Notes: a model not told the origin generated them from the sequence alone. 64,000 nucleotides of DNA from Yinghuangia seranimata (GCF_029953285.1 NZ_JASAOI010000024.1:62001-126000), one strand, 5' to 3'; numbered from the stretch's first letter, positions 16,733 through 28,062 are shown. Numbers and translations are program-made.

Positions 16733-17201
16733 GCTTCTGGCCGCACCGTTCCTGACCTGGTTTTTGGTGGTGGCCTGACGCCCCTCCCGCTTTTTGATTT
16801 TCGCGCGGACGGCCCGCGCGTCAAGGCGCGTTGTCGCTGACGCGGGTCAGGTGACCTGTCTTGGCTTCGACGGGGCGCCTTGACCCGCGGGCCGTCCGCG
16901 CTGACTACCTCGCACCTGGCGGGAGGGGCGCGGGGTGTGGACGCACTTTGTTTGTTTTGGTCCGCCGGGCTGCGGTTTGCGTGTGGGGCGGCGCGGGTTT
17001 TGCTGCTTGGTTTTGTTGCGCTGCCGGGCTGCGGTTTCGCTTGGGGTGCGGGGCGGGTTTTGTTGCTGGGGTTCGTTGCGCTGCCGGGGTTCGTTCCAGC
17101 GTGGGGCGCGCGACCTCGGATCCCCCATCACTTTGCCGTCACGTATGCGAATCACCAGAACTCCCTCATCGGGGGGTGTTCGCGTCACACTCGCGTCACC
17201 G
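16733..17201 (+). repeat. Dispersed non-coding repeat, copy A (469 bp)
   Basis: This stretch is nearly identical, with indels, to the reverse complement of 46267-46696. The match begins around CCGTTCCTG-CCTGG and ends at CGCGTCACCG. The most conserved part is the last 85 bases (TTTGCCGTCACGTATGCGAA onward). Copy A carries an extra 60-base tandem unit (16967-17025 and 17026-17085). Frames through the element are shifted between the two copies and most aligned codon differences change the residue, so it is not protein-coding. It sits between the divergent MerR and GNAT genes and ends 150 bases before the GNAT start. It has no transposase; it could be a MITE-like element or a structured RNA or DNA element. 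Confidence 0.85.
16779..16930. repeat. Nested hairpin inside repeat copy A
   Basis: The outer 12-bp stem is perfect: CGCCCCTCCCGC (16779-16790) pairs with GCGGGAGGGGCG (16919-16930). The inner stem pairs 16803-16829 with 16875-16901, with 26 of 27 positions complementary, around a 45-base loop. The same two stems occur in copy B, but with a different loop sequence. Confidence 0.85.
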
Positions 17202-17351
17202 GACTCTGGTGTGGAGCTCGATGTCCGCTGCGCGCGGATCGTCCCCGTTCGACGCGACCCTCGCGTAGGGTCGGCGCACTCGGCCGCCTGGGCGTCGTGT
17301 CAGGTCTGTCGCGCGGATCGATCTGACGTCCCGTCTCACCGGAGTTCCGTC

Positions 17352-18248
17352 TTGCCTCTGCACCTCACCGCTCTCGCCGATCCTGACGAGAGCTCGTCCT
17401 CTCGGCGGCTTGCGTGGTTGGCCGCTGACGCCGGGGTTCCGGTCGGGACGGCTTTTCTGCGGCTGCTGCTCAAGGGCGGGCAGCGGCACCTGGCCGAGAT
17501 CGACGTGCAGGTCCATCCCGCCGAGCGGCGTCGGGGTGCGGGGACCGCGCTGCTGGAGGCCGCGGCGGCGGCCGCGCGTGAGGACGGGCGGCGCAGTCTC
17601 GTCGCGCAGGCCGACGCCGGGACGCCGGGCGCCGCGTTCCTCGCCGCGCGAGGCTTCCGTGTCGCGTTGACGTTGACGTACGCGAGGTTGAGCCCCGCCG
17701 AGGCCGATCTCCCCGCGCTGTCGGCACTCGCCGGGACGCCGCACCCCGGGTACCGGCTGGTCGAGTGGGACGGCCTCGTGCCCGACGCGTTCGCCGACAC
17801 CTACGTGGCGTCGCGCCGGGCGATGGACGACATGCCCATGGGCGCCGTCGACTACGGCGTCGTCGTGTGGGACCTCGACCGTGTGCGGTCCGCCGCCGGT
17901 GCCGTCGCCTCGCGGGGTGAACTGCTGTACACCGTCGCGGCCGTGGACGACGCGAGCGGCGCGGTCGTCGGCTTCACCGAGCTCGTCGTCCCCGGCGACG
18001 GGACGGGTGACGCCGTGCACTACGGCACCGCGGTGCTGCCTGAGCACCGGGGCCACGGCCTGGCCCGCTGGATGAAGGCCTTGTCGATCGTCCGCGCGTG
18101 CGAGCGCCACCCCGGGCTCGACGGGCTGGTGACCGACACGGCCGACAACAACCCGCACATGCAGCGCGTCAACGACCGCCTCGGCTACCGGCCGACGCAC
18201 ACCGCCCACGAGTTCCAGCTCGACCTGACGCCGACCGCGGACGCGTGA
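17352..18248 (+). CDS. GNAT family N-acetyltransferase (tandem GNAT domains)
   Basis: The 298-residue protein holds two GNAT-like halves. The first has the acetyl-CoA loop region VHPAERRRGAGTALLEAA, the second TAVLPEHRGHGLARWMKAL followed by DTADNNPHMQRVNDRLGYRP. Two-domain GNATs of this size are common in actinomycetes and act on small molecules or antibiotics; the acceptor cannot be named. TTG 17352 is chosen because GGAG stands 7 bases before it and the text upstream belongs to the repeat element. The gene starts 150 bases after the end of repeat copy A, which therefore lies in its promoter region. Confidence 0.85.
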   Translation: MPLHLTALADPDESSSSRRLAWLAADAGVPVGTAFLRLLLKGGQRHLAEIDVQVHPAERRRGAGTALLEAAAAAAREDGRRSLVAQADAGTPGAAFLAARGFRVALTLTYARLSPAEADLPALSALAGTPHPGYRLVEWDGLVPDAFADTYVASRRAMDDMPMGAVDYGVVVWDLDRVRSAAGAVASRGELLYTVAAVDDASGAVVGFTELVVPGDGTGDAVHYGTAVLPEHRGHGLARWMKALSIVRACERHPGLDGLVTDTADNNPHMQRVNDRLGYRPTHTAHEFQLDLTPTADA

Positions 18249-18284
18249 CGCGGCGGCCCCGCACCTCACGGGCCGGCGCGTCGG

Positions 18285-19211
18285 TCAGCCGCGCAGCACG
18301 TCCACCAGCGCGGCGGTGTCCGCGCCGCCGCCCCCTTCCGCCGCATGACGCTGCATCAGGGCAAAGAAGGGCGCCAGGAGTTCGGTGCTCACGCCGTACT
18401 GCTCGGCGGTCCCGGTGAAGGTCGGCACGCCGGCCGCCTGCATGGCGAGGTTGGAGACCACGCCGGTGGTGTAGTCGCCGCTCTCCAGGCGGGCGGCGGT
18501 GGCGGGGATCACGTGCCCCATGGCGGCCACGTAGTCGGCGAGCAGGGGCGCGAACTCGGTCGGTTTGATGCCCTCTTCGCCGCGGATGAGCGCGAACGCG
18601 TGGGTGACCCCGGCGAACATCCCGTACATGCCGCTCAGCAGAGCGATGTCGTGAAGGCTCGCGAAGCCGGGGTCGGTGCCCACGAACTTCGTGCCCAGTG
18701 GCACGGCGAGCGTCTCGCGGTGCTCCTCGAACAACTCGGGGGAGCCGCTGTAGAACACATAGCCGCCCGCCTGCGGGACGTCGACCATCGTGGGGACGGC
18801 CATGATGCCGCCGTCGACGAACCGCGCGCCGCGCGCGTCCGCCCATGTGGCGCGGGCACGCGCGGAGGCCGGGGTGCCCGTGGTCAGGTCGACGAGGTCC
18901 TTGCCGGTCAGCTCGACCCCGTCCAACGCCTCCCGCACCGAGGCGTCGTCGAGCAGGATCGTGACGACGAGCCGGTTCGCCGCGACGGCTTCGGCGGCGC
19001 TCGACGCCACGGTGGCGCCCTCGTCGGCGAGCGCGGCGGCCTTGGAGGGCGTGCGGTTCCACACCGTCACGTCGTGGCCGGCGGCGAGCCAGGCGCGGGC
19101 GAAGGCGGTCCCCATGGCGCCGAGGCCGAGGAGTGTGAGGGAGCGGCGCGAACTCTCGTCGGCGGGGGTGTTCGTGCTGGTCAGGGCGTTGTTCAAGTCG
19201 TTCGTCGGCAT
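18285..19211 (-). CDS. NAD(P)-dependent beta-hydroxyacid dehydrogenase/imine reductase-like protein
   Basis: The 308-residue protein has an N-terminal Rossmann fold with LGLGAMGTAFARAWLAAGHDVTVWNRTPSKA; the Arg after Asn fits NADPH preference. The C-terminal half is helical, with the FASLHDIALLSGMYGMFAGVTHA pattern typical of imine reductases, where an Asp or Tyr at the HD position assists proton transfer. The usual GxxGxGxxxK catalytic motif of true beta-hydroxyacid dehydrogenases is not visible. The protein is therefore best called imine-reductase-like. ATG 19211 is preferred to 19247 by family length. It is divergent from the HxlR gene across 134 bases with a palindromic site. Confidence 0.83.
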   Translation of the reverse strand: MPTNDLNNALTSTNTPADESSRRSLTLLGLGAMGTAFARAWLAAGHDVTVWNRTPSKAAALADEGATVASSAAEAVAANRLVVTILLDDASVREALDGVELTGKDLVDLTTGTPASARARATWADARGARFVDGGIMAVPTMVDVPQAGGYVFYSGSPELFEEHRETLAVPLGTKFVGTDPGFASLHDIALLSGMYGMFAGVTHAFALIRGEEGIKPTEFAPLLADYVAAMGHVIPATAARLESGDYTTGVVSNLAMQAAGVPTFTGTAEQYGVSTELLAPFFALMQRHAAEGGGGADTAALVDVLRG

Positions 19212-19252
19212 GTCCACCACCTTCGCCGGGCGGCCGGACGCGCTCAAGTACG

Positions 19253-19264
19253 CACTTCGAAGTG
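19253..19264. promoter_or_regulatory. Palindromic candidate HxlR operator
   Basis: CACTTCGAAGTG is a perfect 12-base palindrome in the 134-base gap between the divergent imine-reductase-like and HxlR genes. AGTA and TTACT flank it at near-symmetrical distances. A dimeric HxlR regulator binding here could repress both genes. Confidence 0.5.
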
Positions 19265-19345
19265 ACCGGTTACTCGAGGGGAAGCATCCAGGTCCGGGCG
19301 GGGTTGCCCGGAAGGATGGTTTCCGGCGAGGAGGGTTCGGCCCCG

Positions 19346-19711
19346 ATGGCGAGCGAGCGGATGCGGCCCGGCCGCTACACCTGCGGCCTGGACGCCGCGA
19401 TGGGCGTGGTCGGCGGCAAGTGGAAGGTCATGGTGATCTGGGCGCTCACCGCGCGGCCGGGGATCCGGTTCGGCGAGCTTCAGCGCGAGATTCCCGGGAT
19501 CACGGTGAAGGTGCTGGCGTCGCACCTCAAGGAGTTGGAGGAGGACGGCATCGTGCGTCGCGTCGCGTACGCCGAAGTCCCGCCGCGGGTCGAGTACTTC
19601 CTGACCGACGCCGGGATCCGGCTGAACGCCGCCCTCGCGCCGCTCGGCGCCTGGGGCACCGAGCACATCCTGGGCGACACGCACGCCCCGCGGTCGGCCG
19701 GCGTGGGCTGA
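19346..19711 (+). CDS. HxlR family transcriptional regulator
   Basis: The 121-residue protein has the family layout: a conserved Cys (RYTCGLDAAM), VVGGKWKVMVIWAL, FGELQREIPGITVKVLASHLKELEEDGIVRR as the winged helix-turn-helix, and PPRVEYFLTDAG as the wing. The Cys could be a redox or electrophile sensor, as in other HxlR/DUF24 proteins. ATG 19346 has GGAGGG 10 bases upstream; ATG 19316 is the alternative. The divergent oxidoreductase gene is the likely target. Confidence 0.88.
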   Translation: MASERMRPGRYTCGLDAAMGVVGGKWKVMVIWALTARPGIRFGELQREIPGITVKVLASHLKELEEDGIVRRVAYAEVPPRVEYFLTDAGIRLNAALAPLGAWGTEHILGDTHAPRSAGVG

Positions 19712-19721
19712 GGGCGCGGGC

Positions 19722-21116
19722 CTACTCGAGCGCGGCCGCCTTGCGCAGCAGCACCGTGCGTTCGCGGGCATTGCCGCACAGGCGTGCGGCGAACTCCAGT
19801 TCCTCACGCGCCTCGTCGGTGCGGCCCAGGCGGATCAGCAGCTCGCCGCGGACACTTGGCAGCAGGTACGAACCGGACAGCCGTCCGGCGGCCGCCAGTT
19901 CGTCCACCAGCGTGAGTGCCTCCCGTGGCGCGCCCGCCATCGCCACGGCGACCGCCCGGTTCAGCTCGACGACCGGTGACGGCGCCACCCGGCCGAGCGC
20001 CTCGTACAGCACCACCACGCGGTCCCAGTCGGTCTCGGCGACCGACGGCGCCGACGCGTGGCAGGCCGCGATCGCCGCCTGGAGGCCGTACGGTCCGAGC
20101 CCGCGCCCGGCCGCCGAGGCCCTGCCCAGCGCCGCCAGGCCGCGCCGTACCGCGGAGCGGTCCCACAGCCGCCGGTCCTGGTCCTCGAGCAGCACCGCCT
20201 CGCCGTCCGGCCCGGTGCGGGCCGGGAACCGCGCCGCGGTCAGCTCGAACAGCGCCAGCAGCCCGTGCACTTCGGGCTCGTCGGGCAGCAGCGCCGCCAG
20301 CATGCGGGCCAGCCGCACCGCCTCGTACGCGAGGTCGGTGCGCAGCAGCGTGTCCCCGCCGGTCGCCGTCGAACCCTCCGTGAACACGACGTACAGCACG
20401 CTGAGCACCCCGCCGAGCCGCTCGCGGCGCTCGTCGGCCGGTGGCAGCTCGAACGGCACGCCGGCCGCCGCGATCGTCTTCTTCGCCCGTGTGATCCGCG
20501 CCTGCACGGTCGGCACCGGCACCAGGAACGCCCGCGCGATCTCCTCGCTGGACAGGCCGCCGACCGCGCGCAGCGTCAGCGCCACCCGGGCCTCCGGCGA
20601 CAGCACCGGGTGGCACGCCACGAACATGAGTGCCAGGACGTCGTCGTCGACCCGGTCCGGGTCCCACGGCAGGTCGCCCGGTGCGGCGTGCCCGGTGCCG
20701 CCGCCTGAGTCGGCCTCGCCCTCGGTGAGCGGCGCCGCGAGCAGCGCGTACCGCGCGTCCAACGCGGAACGCCGCCTGAAGCCGTCGACCGCGCGGCGGC
20801 GGGCGGTGGTCAGCAGCCAGCCCACCGGGTTGTCCGGTGTGCCGTCGCGGGTCCACGAGACGAGGGCCTCGGCGACGGCTTCCTGGGCGACGTCCTCCGC
20901 CAGCGCGAAGTCGCCGGTGTAGCGGGCCAGCGCGCCGACGATGCGCGCCGCCTCGATCCGCCACACCGCCTCGACGGCCCGCCGCGCGGCGGCGTCGGCC
21001 CGGAGGCCGGCGCCGGCGCCGCTGTCGGGCCCGGTGTCGTCACCGGGCCCGGTGCCGGGCTCGGGACCGGGCCCGGGTTCCGGCGTGCTCAGAGCTGGCC
21101 GGTCCGCTCGCGCCAC
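19722..21116 (-). CDS. Large ECF sigma factor (DUF6596/SigJ-like, YciI-linked)
   Basis: The 464-residue protein has region 2 at the front (VEAVWRIEAARIVGALARYTGDFALAEDVAQEAVAEAL) and region 4 with LRAVGGLSSEEIARAFLVPVPTVQARITRAKK. A C-terminal TPR-like extension of about 250 residues follows. This matches the ECF class that is always paired with YciI-type DGPF proteins. GTG 21116 has AAGGAG 5 bases upstream inside the YciI gene, giving a 28-base overlap. A Pro/Gly-rich linker follows the start. The partner protein is thought to influence sigma activity, but the signal is unknown. Confidence 0.88.
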   Translation of the reverse strand: MARADRPALSTPEPGPGPEPGTGPGDDTGPDSGAGAGLRADAAARRAVEAVWRIEAARIVGALARYTGDFALAEDVAQEAVAEALVSWTRDGTPDNPVGWLLTTARRRAVDGFRRRSALDARYALLAAPLTEGEADSGGGTGHAAPGDLPWDPDRVDDDVLALMFVACHPVLSPEARVALTLRAVGGLSSEEIARAFLVPVPTVQARITRAKKTIAAAGVPFELPPADERRERLGGVLSVLYVVFTEGSTATGGDTLLRTDLAYEAVRLARMLAALLPDEPEVHGLLALFELTAARFPARTGPDGEAVLLEDQDRRLWDRSAVRRGLAALGRASAAGRGLGPYGLQAAIAACHASAPSVAETDWDRVVVLYEALGRVAPSPVVELNRAVAVAMAGAPREALTLVDELAAAGRLSGSYLLPSVRGELLIRLGRTDEAREELEFAARLCGNARERTVLLRKAAALE

Positions 21117-21508
21117 GCGCGCTCCTTCACGATCCACTCGTTGTCCTGCGGGAACTCGTCGATGCCCGGCACCCGCCGGACCTCGCACTTGCTGCCCGGG
21201 AACGCCGGGAGCCGCCGGGCCCACTCGACCGCCTCCTCCTTGGAGGCCACGTCGATGAGGTAGAAGCCGCCGAACAGCTCCTTCGTCTCGCCGTACGGCC
21301 CGTCCGTGACGACCGGCGTCTCGCCGCTGAAGTCGACGACCACGCCCTGCGACGGATCGTCCAGCCCCTCGGCGGCCACGAGCACGCCGGCGCGGATCAG
21401 CTCCTCGTTGTACCGGCCGACCGTCTCGAGCATCTCCTCGAACGGGGTCTCCATCATCTTGGCCACGGACTCGTCCGAGCCTCGCATGATCAGCATGTAC
21501 TTCGCCAC
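21089..21508 (-). CDS. YciI family (DGPF domain) protein
   Basis: The 139-residue protein starts with the family pattern VAKYMLIMRGSDES and contains VTDGPYGETKELFGGFYLIDVASKEEAVEWA and VRRVPGIDEF. GTG 21508 is supported by AAGGAG 7 bases upstream. It overlaps the large ECF sigma gene by 28 bases. YciI proteins are small ferredoxin-like-fold enzymes or ligand binders; those next to such sigma factors have no established reaction. Confidence 0.9.
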   Translation of the reverse strand: MAKYMLIMRGSDESVAKMMETPFEEMLETVGRYNEELIRAGVLVAAEGLDDPSQGVVVDFSGETPVVTDGPYGETKELFGGFYLIDVASKEEAVEWARRLPAFPGSKCEVRRVPGIDEFPQDNEWIVKERAWRERTGQL

Positions 21509-21714
21509 GATCCGACTCCTTGCGGTGTAGGGGCGCCTTTCGACCCTCTCACTACACAGGTCGAACGGCGCGGACGCGGATCGACACCCCGGCCGGAAAA
21601 CCTTTCCAGCTCCTCCGTGGGGCCGGGCAACCTCGCCGTGACGTCGCGTGGTCCTCCGTTCGAGAAGCCCGTGCCGACGCGCGGCACGCGAGCTCCGGAA
21701 CGGGAGACCCGCCC

Positions 21715-25092
<3,378 letters not shown>

Positions 25093-25110
25093 TCCGTCCG
25101 CGGCCGACGA

Positions 25111-25146
25111 CGCGGCCGGGTCCCGTCTCCCCGGGGCCCGGCCGCG
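25111..25146. terminator. Terminator after the subtilase gene
   Basis: A 14-bp stem with one mismatch (CGCGGCCGGGTCCC with GGGGCCCGGCCGCG) starts 18 bases after the peptidase stop. Confidence 0.75.
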
Positions 25147-25186
25147 CTCTCGTTCGGGGTGTGCGCGTCGTTGCTTGGCGGCGAGG

Positions 25187-25531
25187 TCAACCCTTCACGT
25201 AGCCCATCGCCTCGACGATCAGCCCGTCCCGCAGCCGCATGAGGTTGACGCCGCGCACCGACTCGGCCTCCGTCGGACCCCAGCGCAGCCGCCACCGGAT
25301 CACACCCCGGTCGCCCGACGCGGTGATCTCCTCGGGCTCGAACTCGGCGTCGCGGGAGCCCGCGATGCCCTTCCACAGGGCCAGCGACGCGGCCCGGCCC
25401 TCGTGCCGCTTCCCGTCGGTGTTCTCCACCGCGCAGTCCTCGGCGACCAGTTCGTCCAGCAGAGCGGGCTCGTGCCGCAGGAACGCGGCGTTGAAGCGGT
25501 TCAGGACATCGAGCGTCTGCGCGTCCGACAC
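25187..25531 (-). CDS. NTF2-like/SnoaL-like small protein
   Basis: The 114-residue protein has the NTF2-fold pattern: LDVLNRFNAAFLRHEPALLDELVAEDCAVEN, a DGKRHEGRAA loop, and VNLMRLRDGLIVEAMGYVKG at the end. Proteins of this fold include isomerases, cyclases and ligand binders; no reaction can be assigned. The GTG start at 25531 has GAAGGAG about 7 bases upstream. It stands alone, convergent with the subtilase gene. Confidence 0.85.
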   Translation of the reverse strand: MSDAQTLDVLNRFNAAFLRHEPALLDELVAEDCAVENTDGKRHEGRAASLALWKGIAGSRDAEFEPEEITASGDRGVIRWRLRWGPTEAESVRGVNLMRLRDGLIVEAMGYVKG

Positions 25532-25655
25532 GGGACTCTCCTTCGACCACGGACCCGCCCGCGGAACGCTGTCCGCGGGCGGGTCCGAACGACCTTGACA
25601 CCCTGATCCTCCGCCTGACCTGACCGCCCCTCAATTCCCAGCTGGGTATCGCGGA

Positions 25656-26507
25656 CTACACCTCGGCCACGAGGAACTGCTCGGCACGCGGCGGGCGCAG
25701 GCCGTCCGCGCGGTCGGCGAAGTACCGCGCGGCCAGCTCGTCCGGCGAGACGTGGACGGCCTTCGCGAACCCCGCGTCGAGTGCCGCCTGGCGCATGTCG
25801 TCCGGCGAGTACAGGCTGATGAACGGCGTCCCCGCGGCGGCGGCGCCCCGCGTCGAGAACTCCTGCACCTGCCGCTGGTCGGGCTCCAGCATGTCCAGCG
25901 GCAGCAGGAACGTCGTCGCGAACACCGATCCCGGTGCGAGCGCCGCGACCTGGCGCATCGTCAGCGCGTTGGTCTCGCGCGTCAGGTACATGCTGACCCC
26001 GGTCGACGCCACCACGGTCGGCCGCGCCGGGTCGAACCCCTCGGCGGCCAGCCGGTCCCACCACGAGTCCCCGGCCTCGAAGTCGACCGGGACCAGCGTC
26101 AGCCAGGACGGCACGTCGTACCCGAGCTCCGCCAGCCGCCGCCGCTTCCACGCCTGCGTGCCGGGCTGGTCGACCTCGAACACCCGGATCCGCGAACCGA
26201 GTTCGGGGCGACGCTGCGCGAACGTGTCCAGGCCCGCGCCGAGGATCACGTACTGCGTCACACCGCCGTCCGCCCGCTCGGCGACCAGGTCCTCGACGAA
26301 CCGCGCCCGGGCGACCATCGCGGCCCGCACCCCGGCGACGCCCGGCATCGTCATGTCCCCGCGCCGCCGCCAGCCCTCGCCGGGATCGGCGAGCTTCAGC
26401 CCGACCTCGTCCTCGAGCACGTGCGGCGGGGCGTCCTCCAACACGTGCAGCGCCCGCCACAGGGCGACGCGCACCGCGGTGTGGTCCGGCTCTGTGGGCT
26501 CACCCAT
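25656..26507 (-). CDS. SAM-dependent methyltransferase (LCMT/PF04072-type)
   Basis: The 283-residue protein shows the leucine-carboxyl-methyltransferase-like family pattern: RARFVEDLVAE, then VILGAGLDTFAQRRPE (SAM loop), IRVFEVDQPGTQAWKRRRL and VASTGVSMYLTRE. Many actinomycetes have numerous such proteins, some in secondary metabolism; the substrate is unknown. ATG 26507 has GGGAGGG about 7 bases upstream and lies within the end of the VOC gene (8-base overlap). It is thus the last gene of an RHH-VOC-methyltransferase operon. Confidence 0.88.
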   Translation of the reverse strand: MGEPTEPDHTAVRVALWRALHVLEDAPPHVLEDEVGLKLADPGEGWRRRGDMTMPGVAGVRAAMVARARFVEDLVAERADGGVTQYVILGAGLDTFAQRRPELGSRIRVFEVDQPGTQAWKRRRLAELGYDVPSWLTLVPVDFEAGDSWWDRLAAEGFDPARPTVVASTGVSMYLTRETNALTMRQVAALAPGSVFATTFLLPLDMLEPDQRQVQEFSTRGAAAAGTPFISLYSPDDMRQAALDAGFAKAVHVSPDELAARYFADRADGLRPPRAEQFLVAEV

Positions 26508-26859
26508 GCTGCGACCCTCCCGGCAGCGGCGCCTCAAGCGCGACGATCCGGCCGTCGGGATCGCGGACCAGCGCCTGCTGCGTGCCCCAGTGCGTCCGCA
26601 CGAAGCCCTGCACGAAGTCCGGTTCCCGCTCGGGCGCGAACGCCTCCGCGTCGGCCACCTTGAGCACCGGGTGCGTGCCGAGCTCGCGGTCGTGCTGCTC
26701 CACGATGAACACGTAGGGCCCGCCGCCCGGATGCGACCACTGCCCGGACCCGTGGTCCGTCTCCACCACGCTCCGGAACCCCAGCGACTTCCAGAACGCC
26801 GCCGTGGCCCCGTAGTTCCGCGTCTCGACGAGGAACCCCTCGATCCCCTCAGTCGCCAT
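26500..26859 (-). CDS. VOC family (glyoxalase/bleomycin-resistance fold) protein
   Basis: The 119-residue protein has the vicinal-oxygen-chelate fold text [22 protein letters not shown], a [11 protein letters not shown] strand and [16 protein letters not shown] at the end. Metal-ligand candidates include His in the [13 protein letters not shown] region and Glu in ALEAP, but the set is incomplete, so a binding rather than catalytic role is possible. ATG 26859 has GAAGGAG 6 bases upstream and overlaps the end of the RHH gene by 11 bases. Confidence 0.87.
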   Translation of the reverse strand: MATEGIEGFLVETRNYGATAAFWKSLGFRSVVETDHGSGQWSHPGGGPYVFIVEQHDRELGTHPVLKVADAEAFAPEREPDFVQGFVRTHWGTQQALVRDPDGRIVALEAPLPGGSQHG

Positions 26860-27028
26860 CAGCCCGCTCCTTCCCCTCGTCCGCGGCACGCCGCAGGTAC
26901 TCCACCAGCGCCGCCTCGACGATCGCCGACAGCGACCGCTCGGTGTCGACGGCGTGGTGCTTGACCTCCCGGATGAGCTTCACCGGCAGGTACACGTTGA
27001 ACTGCTTGACCTGTCTCTCCGTGGCCAT
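26849..27028 (-). CDS. Small ribbon-helix-helix (CopG/Arc-type) DNA-binding protein
   Basis: This 59-residue product reads [19 protein letters not shown] at the start and continues through [26 protein letters not shown] beta-strand (KQFNVYLP) precedes two helices, which is the ribbon-helix-helix fold of CopG-like repressors and antitoxins. It is the first gene of an operon with VOC and methyltransferase genes, each overlapping the next. There is no toxin-like partner, so it is more likely an autorepressor of this operon. ATAGGATG lies just upstream of the ATG at 27028; the leader is very short before the WYL gene. Confidence 0.82.
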   Translation of the reverse strand: MATERQVKQFNVYLPVKLIREVKHHAVDTERSLSAIVEAALVEYLRRAADEGKERADGD

Positions 27029-27084
27029 GCATAGGATGCTAGCAACCTAACCCGACATGTGCCGGCGCGCACTCGACCTCGTGT

Positions 27085-28062
27085 TCAGACGCCCGCGGAC
27101 GACCCGTAGCAGGCGGCGATCGCGGCGGCGCGGTCGCGCAGGGCGGCGCGCAGCGACTGCGGGGCCAGGGCCTCCGCGTCCGTGTCGAGCTGCCACAGCG
27201 CCCACTCGGCGTGGCGCGCGTCCTGGAACGTCACTTCGAGGCGGAGCCGGCCGTCGGCGTCGGGTTCCTCGGCGCGGACGGCCAACGCGGTGTTCAGCAG
27301 CTGCTCGCGCCGCTCCGGGTTCACCCGTACCAGCACGGTCATCTGGTCGTCGGAGAGGAACGCCGCGCAGCGTTCCCGCCAGATCCGGTCCAGGTCGACC
27401 CGGTCCGGGCGCTCGGCCGGCTCGGGGAGCTCCTCGGCGGCGAGTATCCGCGACAGCCGGTAGGTGCGGTCCGCGCCGGACCGCGTCGCCAGCAGATAGC
27501 CCCGGTCGCGTACGGTGACCAGCCCGATCGGGTCCACCGTGCGCCACTGCGGCGCCCGGTCCGCGGCCGCGTAATGGATGCGCAGCTTGCGCCCGGCGAG
27601 CACCGCGCGCCGGACCTCGACCATGGTGGTGCCGGGCACCTCCTCGGCGGCCGTCCGGCGCGAGAGCAGGTCGGTCTCCGGCTCGATGAGCAGGCGCTGG
27701 GCCGCGTCGCCAGCGGTGGCCTGATGGCCTTCGGGCAGCGCGTCCACCACCTTGCGCAACGCCGACGCGAGCGCCGAACCGAGCCCGAACGCCTGCTCCC
27801 CACGCCCCGACCCGGCGGCCAGCACGGCCAGCGCCTCGTCGTGGTTCAGCCCCGTGAGCTCCGTCCGGAAACCGGGCAGCAGCGCGAACCCGCCGTGCCG
27901 CCCGCGCTCGGCGTACACCGGAACGCCCGCCGTCGACAACGCCTCGATGTCGCGCAGCACGGTCCGGGTGGACACCTCCAACTCCCGCGCAAGCGCAGGC
28001 GCGGTCATCCGCCCGTGCCGGCGCAGCAACAGCACCAGCGAGACCAGCCGATCGGCGCGCAT
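27085..28062 (-). CDS. YafY-type HTH/WYL domain transcriptional regulator
   Basis: The 325-residue protein begins with a DeoR-like helix-turn-helix (MRADRLVSLVLLLRRHGRMT, then ARELEVSTRTVLRDIEALSTAGVPVYAERGRHGGFAL). A WYL domain follows (HYAAADRAPQWRTVDPIGLVTVRDRGYLLAT) and then a WCX-type C-terminal domain. WYL domains bind nucleic acid or nucleotide ligands. The ATG at 28062 matches the family start, but no clear ribosome binding site precedes it; 28086 is an alternative. It is divergent from the RidA gene across about 111 bases, which makes RidA a possible target. Confidence 0.88.
   Translation of the reverse strand: MRADRLVSLVLLLRRHGRMTAPALARELEVSTRTVLRDIEALSTAGVPVYAERGRHGGFALLPGFRTELTGLNHDEALAVLAAGSGRGEQAFGLGSALASALRKVVDALPEGHQATAGDAAQRLLIEPETDLLSRRTAAEEVPGTTMVEVRRAVLAGRKLRIHYAAADRAPQWRTVDPIGLVTVRDRGYLLATRSGADRTYRLSRILAAEELPEPAERPDRVDLDRIWRERCAAFLSDDQMTVLVRVNPERREQLLNTALAVRAEEPDADGRLRLEVTFQDARHAEWALWQLDTDAEALAPQSLRAALRDRAAAIAACYGSSAGV

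Noticed and set aside
16847-17188. Possible 113-residue protein on the minus strand of repeat copy A (VIRIRDGKVMG motif)
   Set aside because: In copy B the same motif runs into another frame, and most differences between copies change residues; treated as non-coding.
26849-27028. Toxin-antitoxin module
   Set aside because: The RHH protein has no PIN, RelE or MazF-like partner; neighbours are VOC and methyltransferase enzymes.
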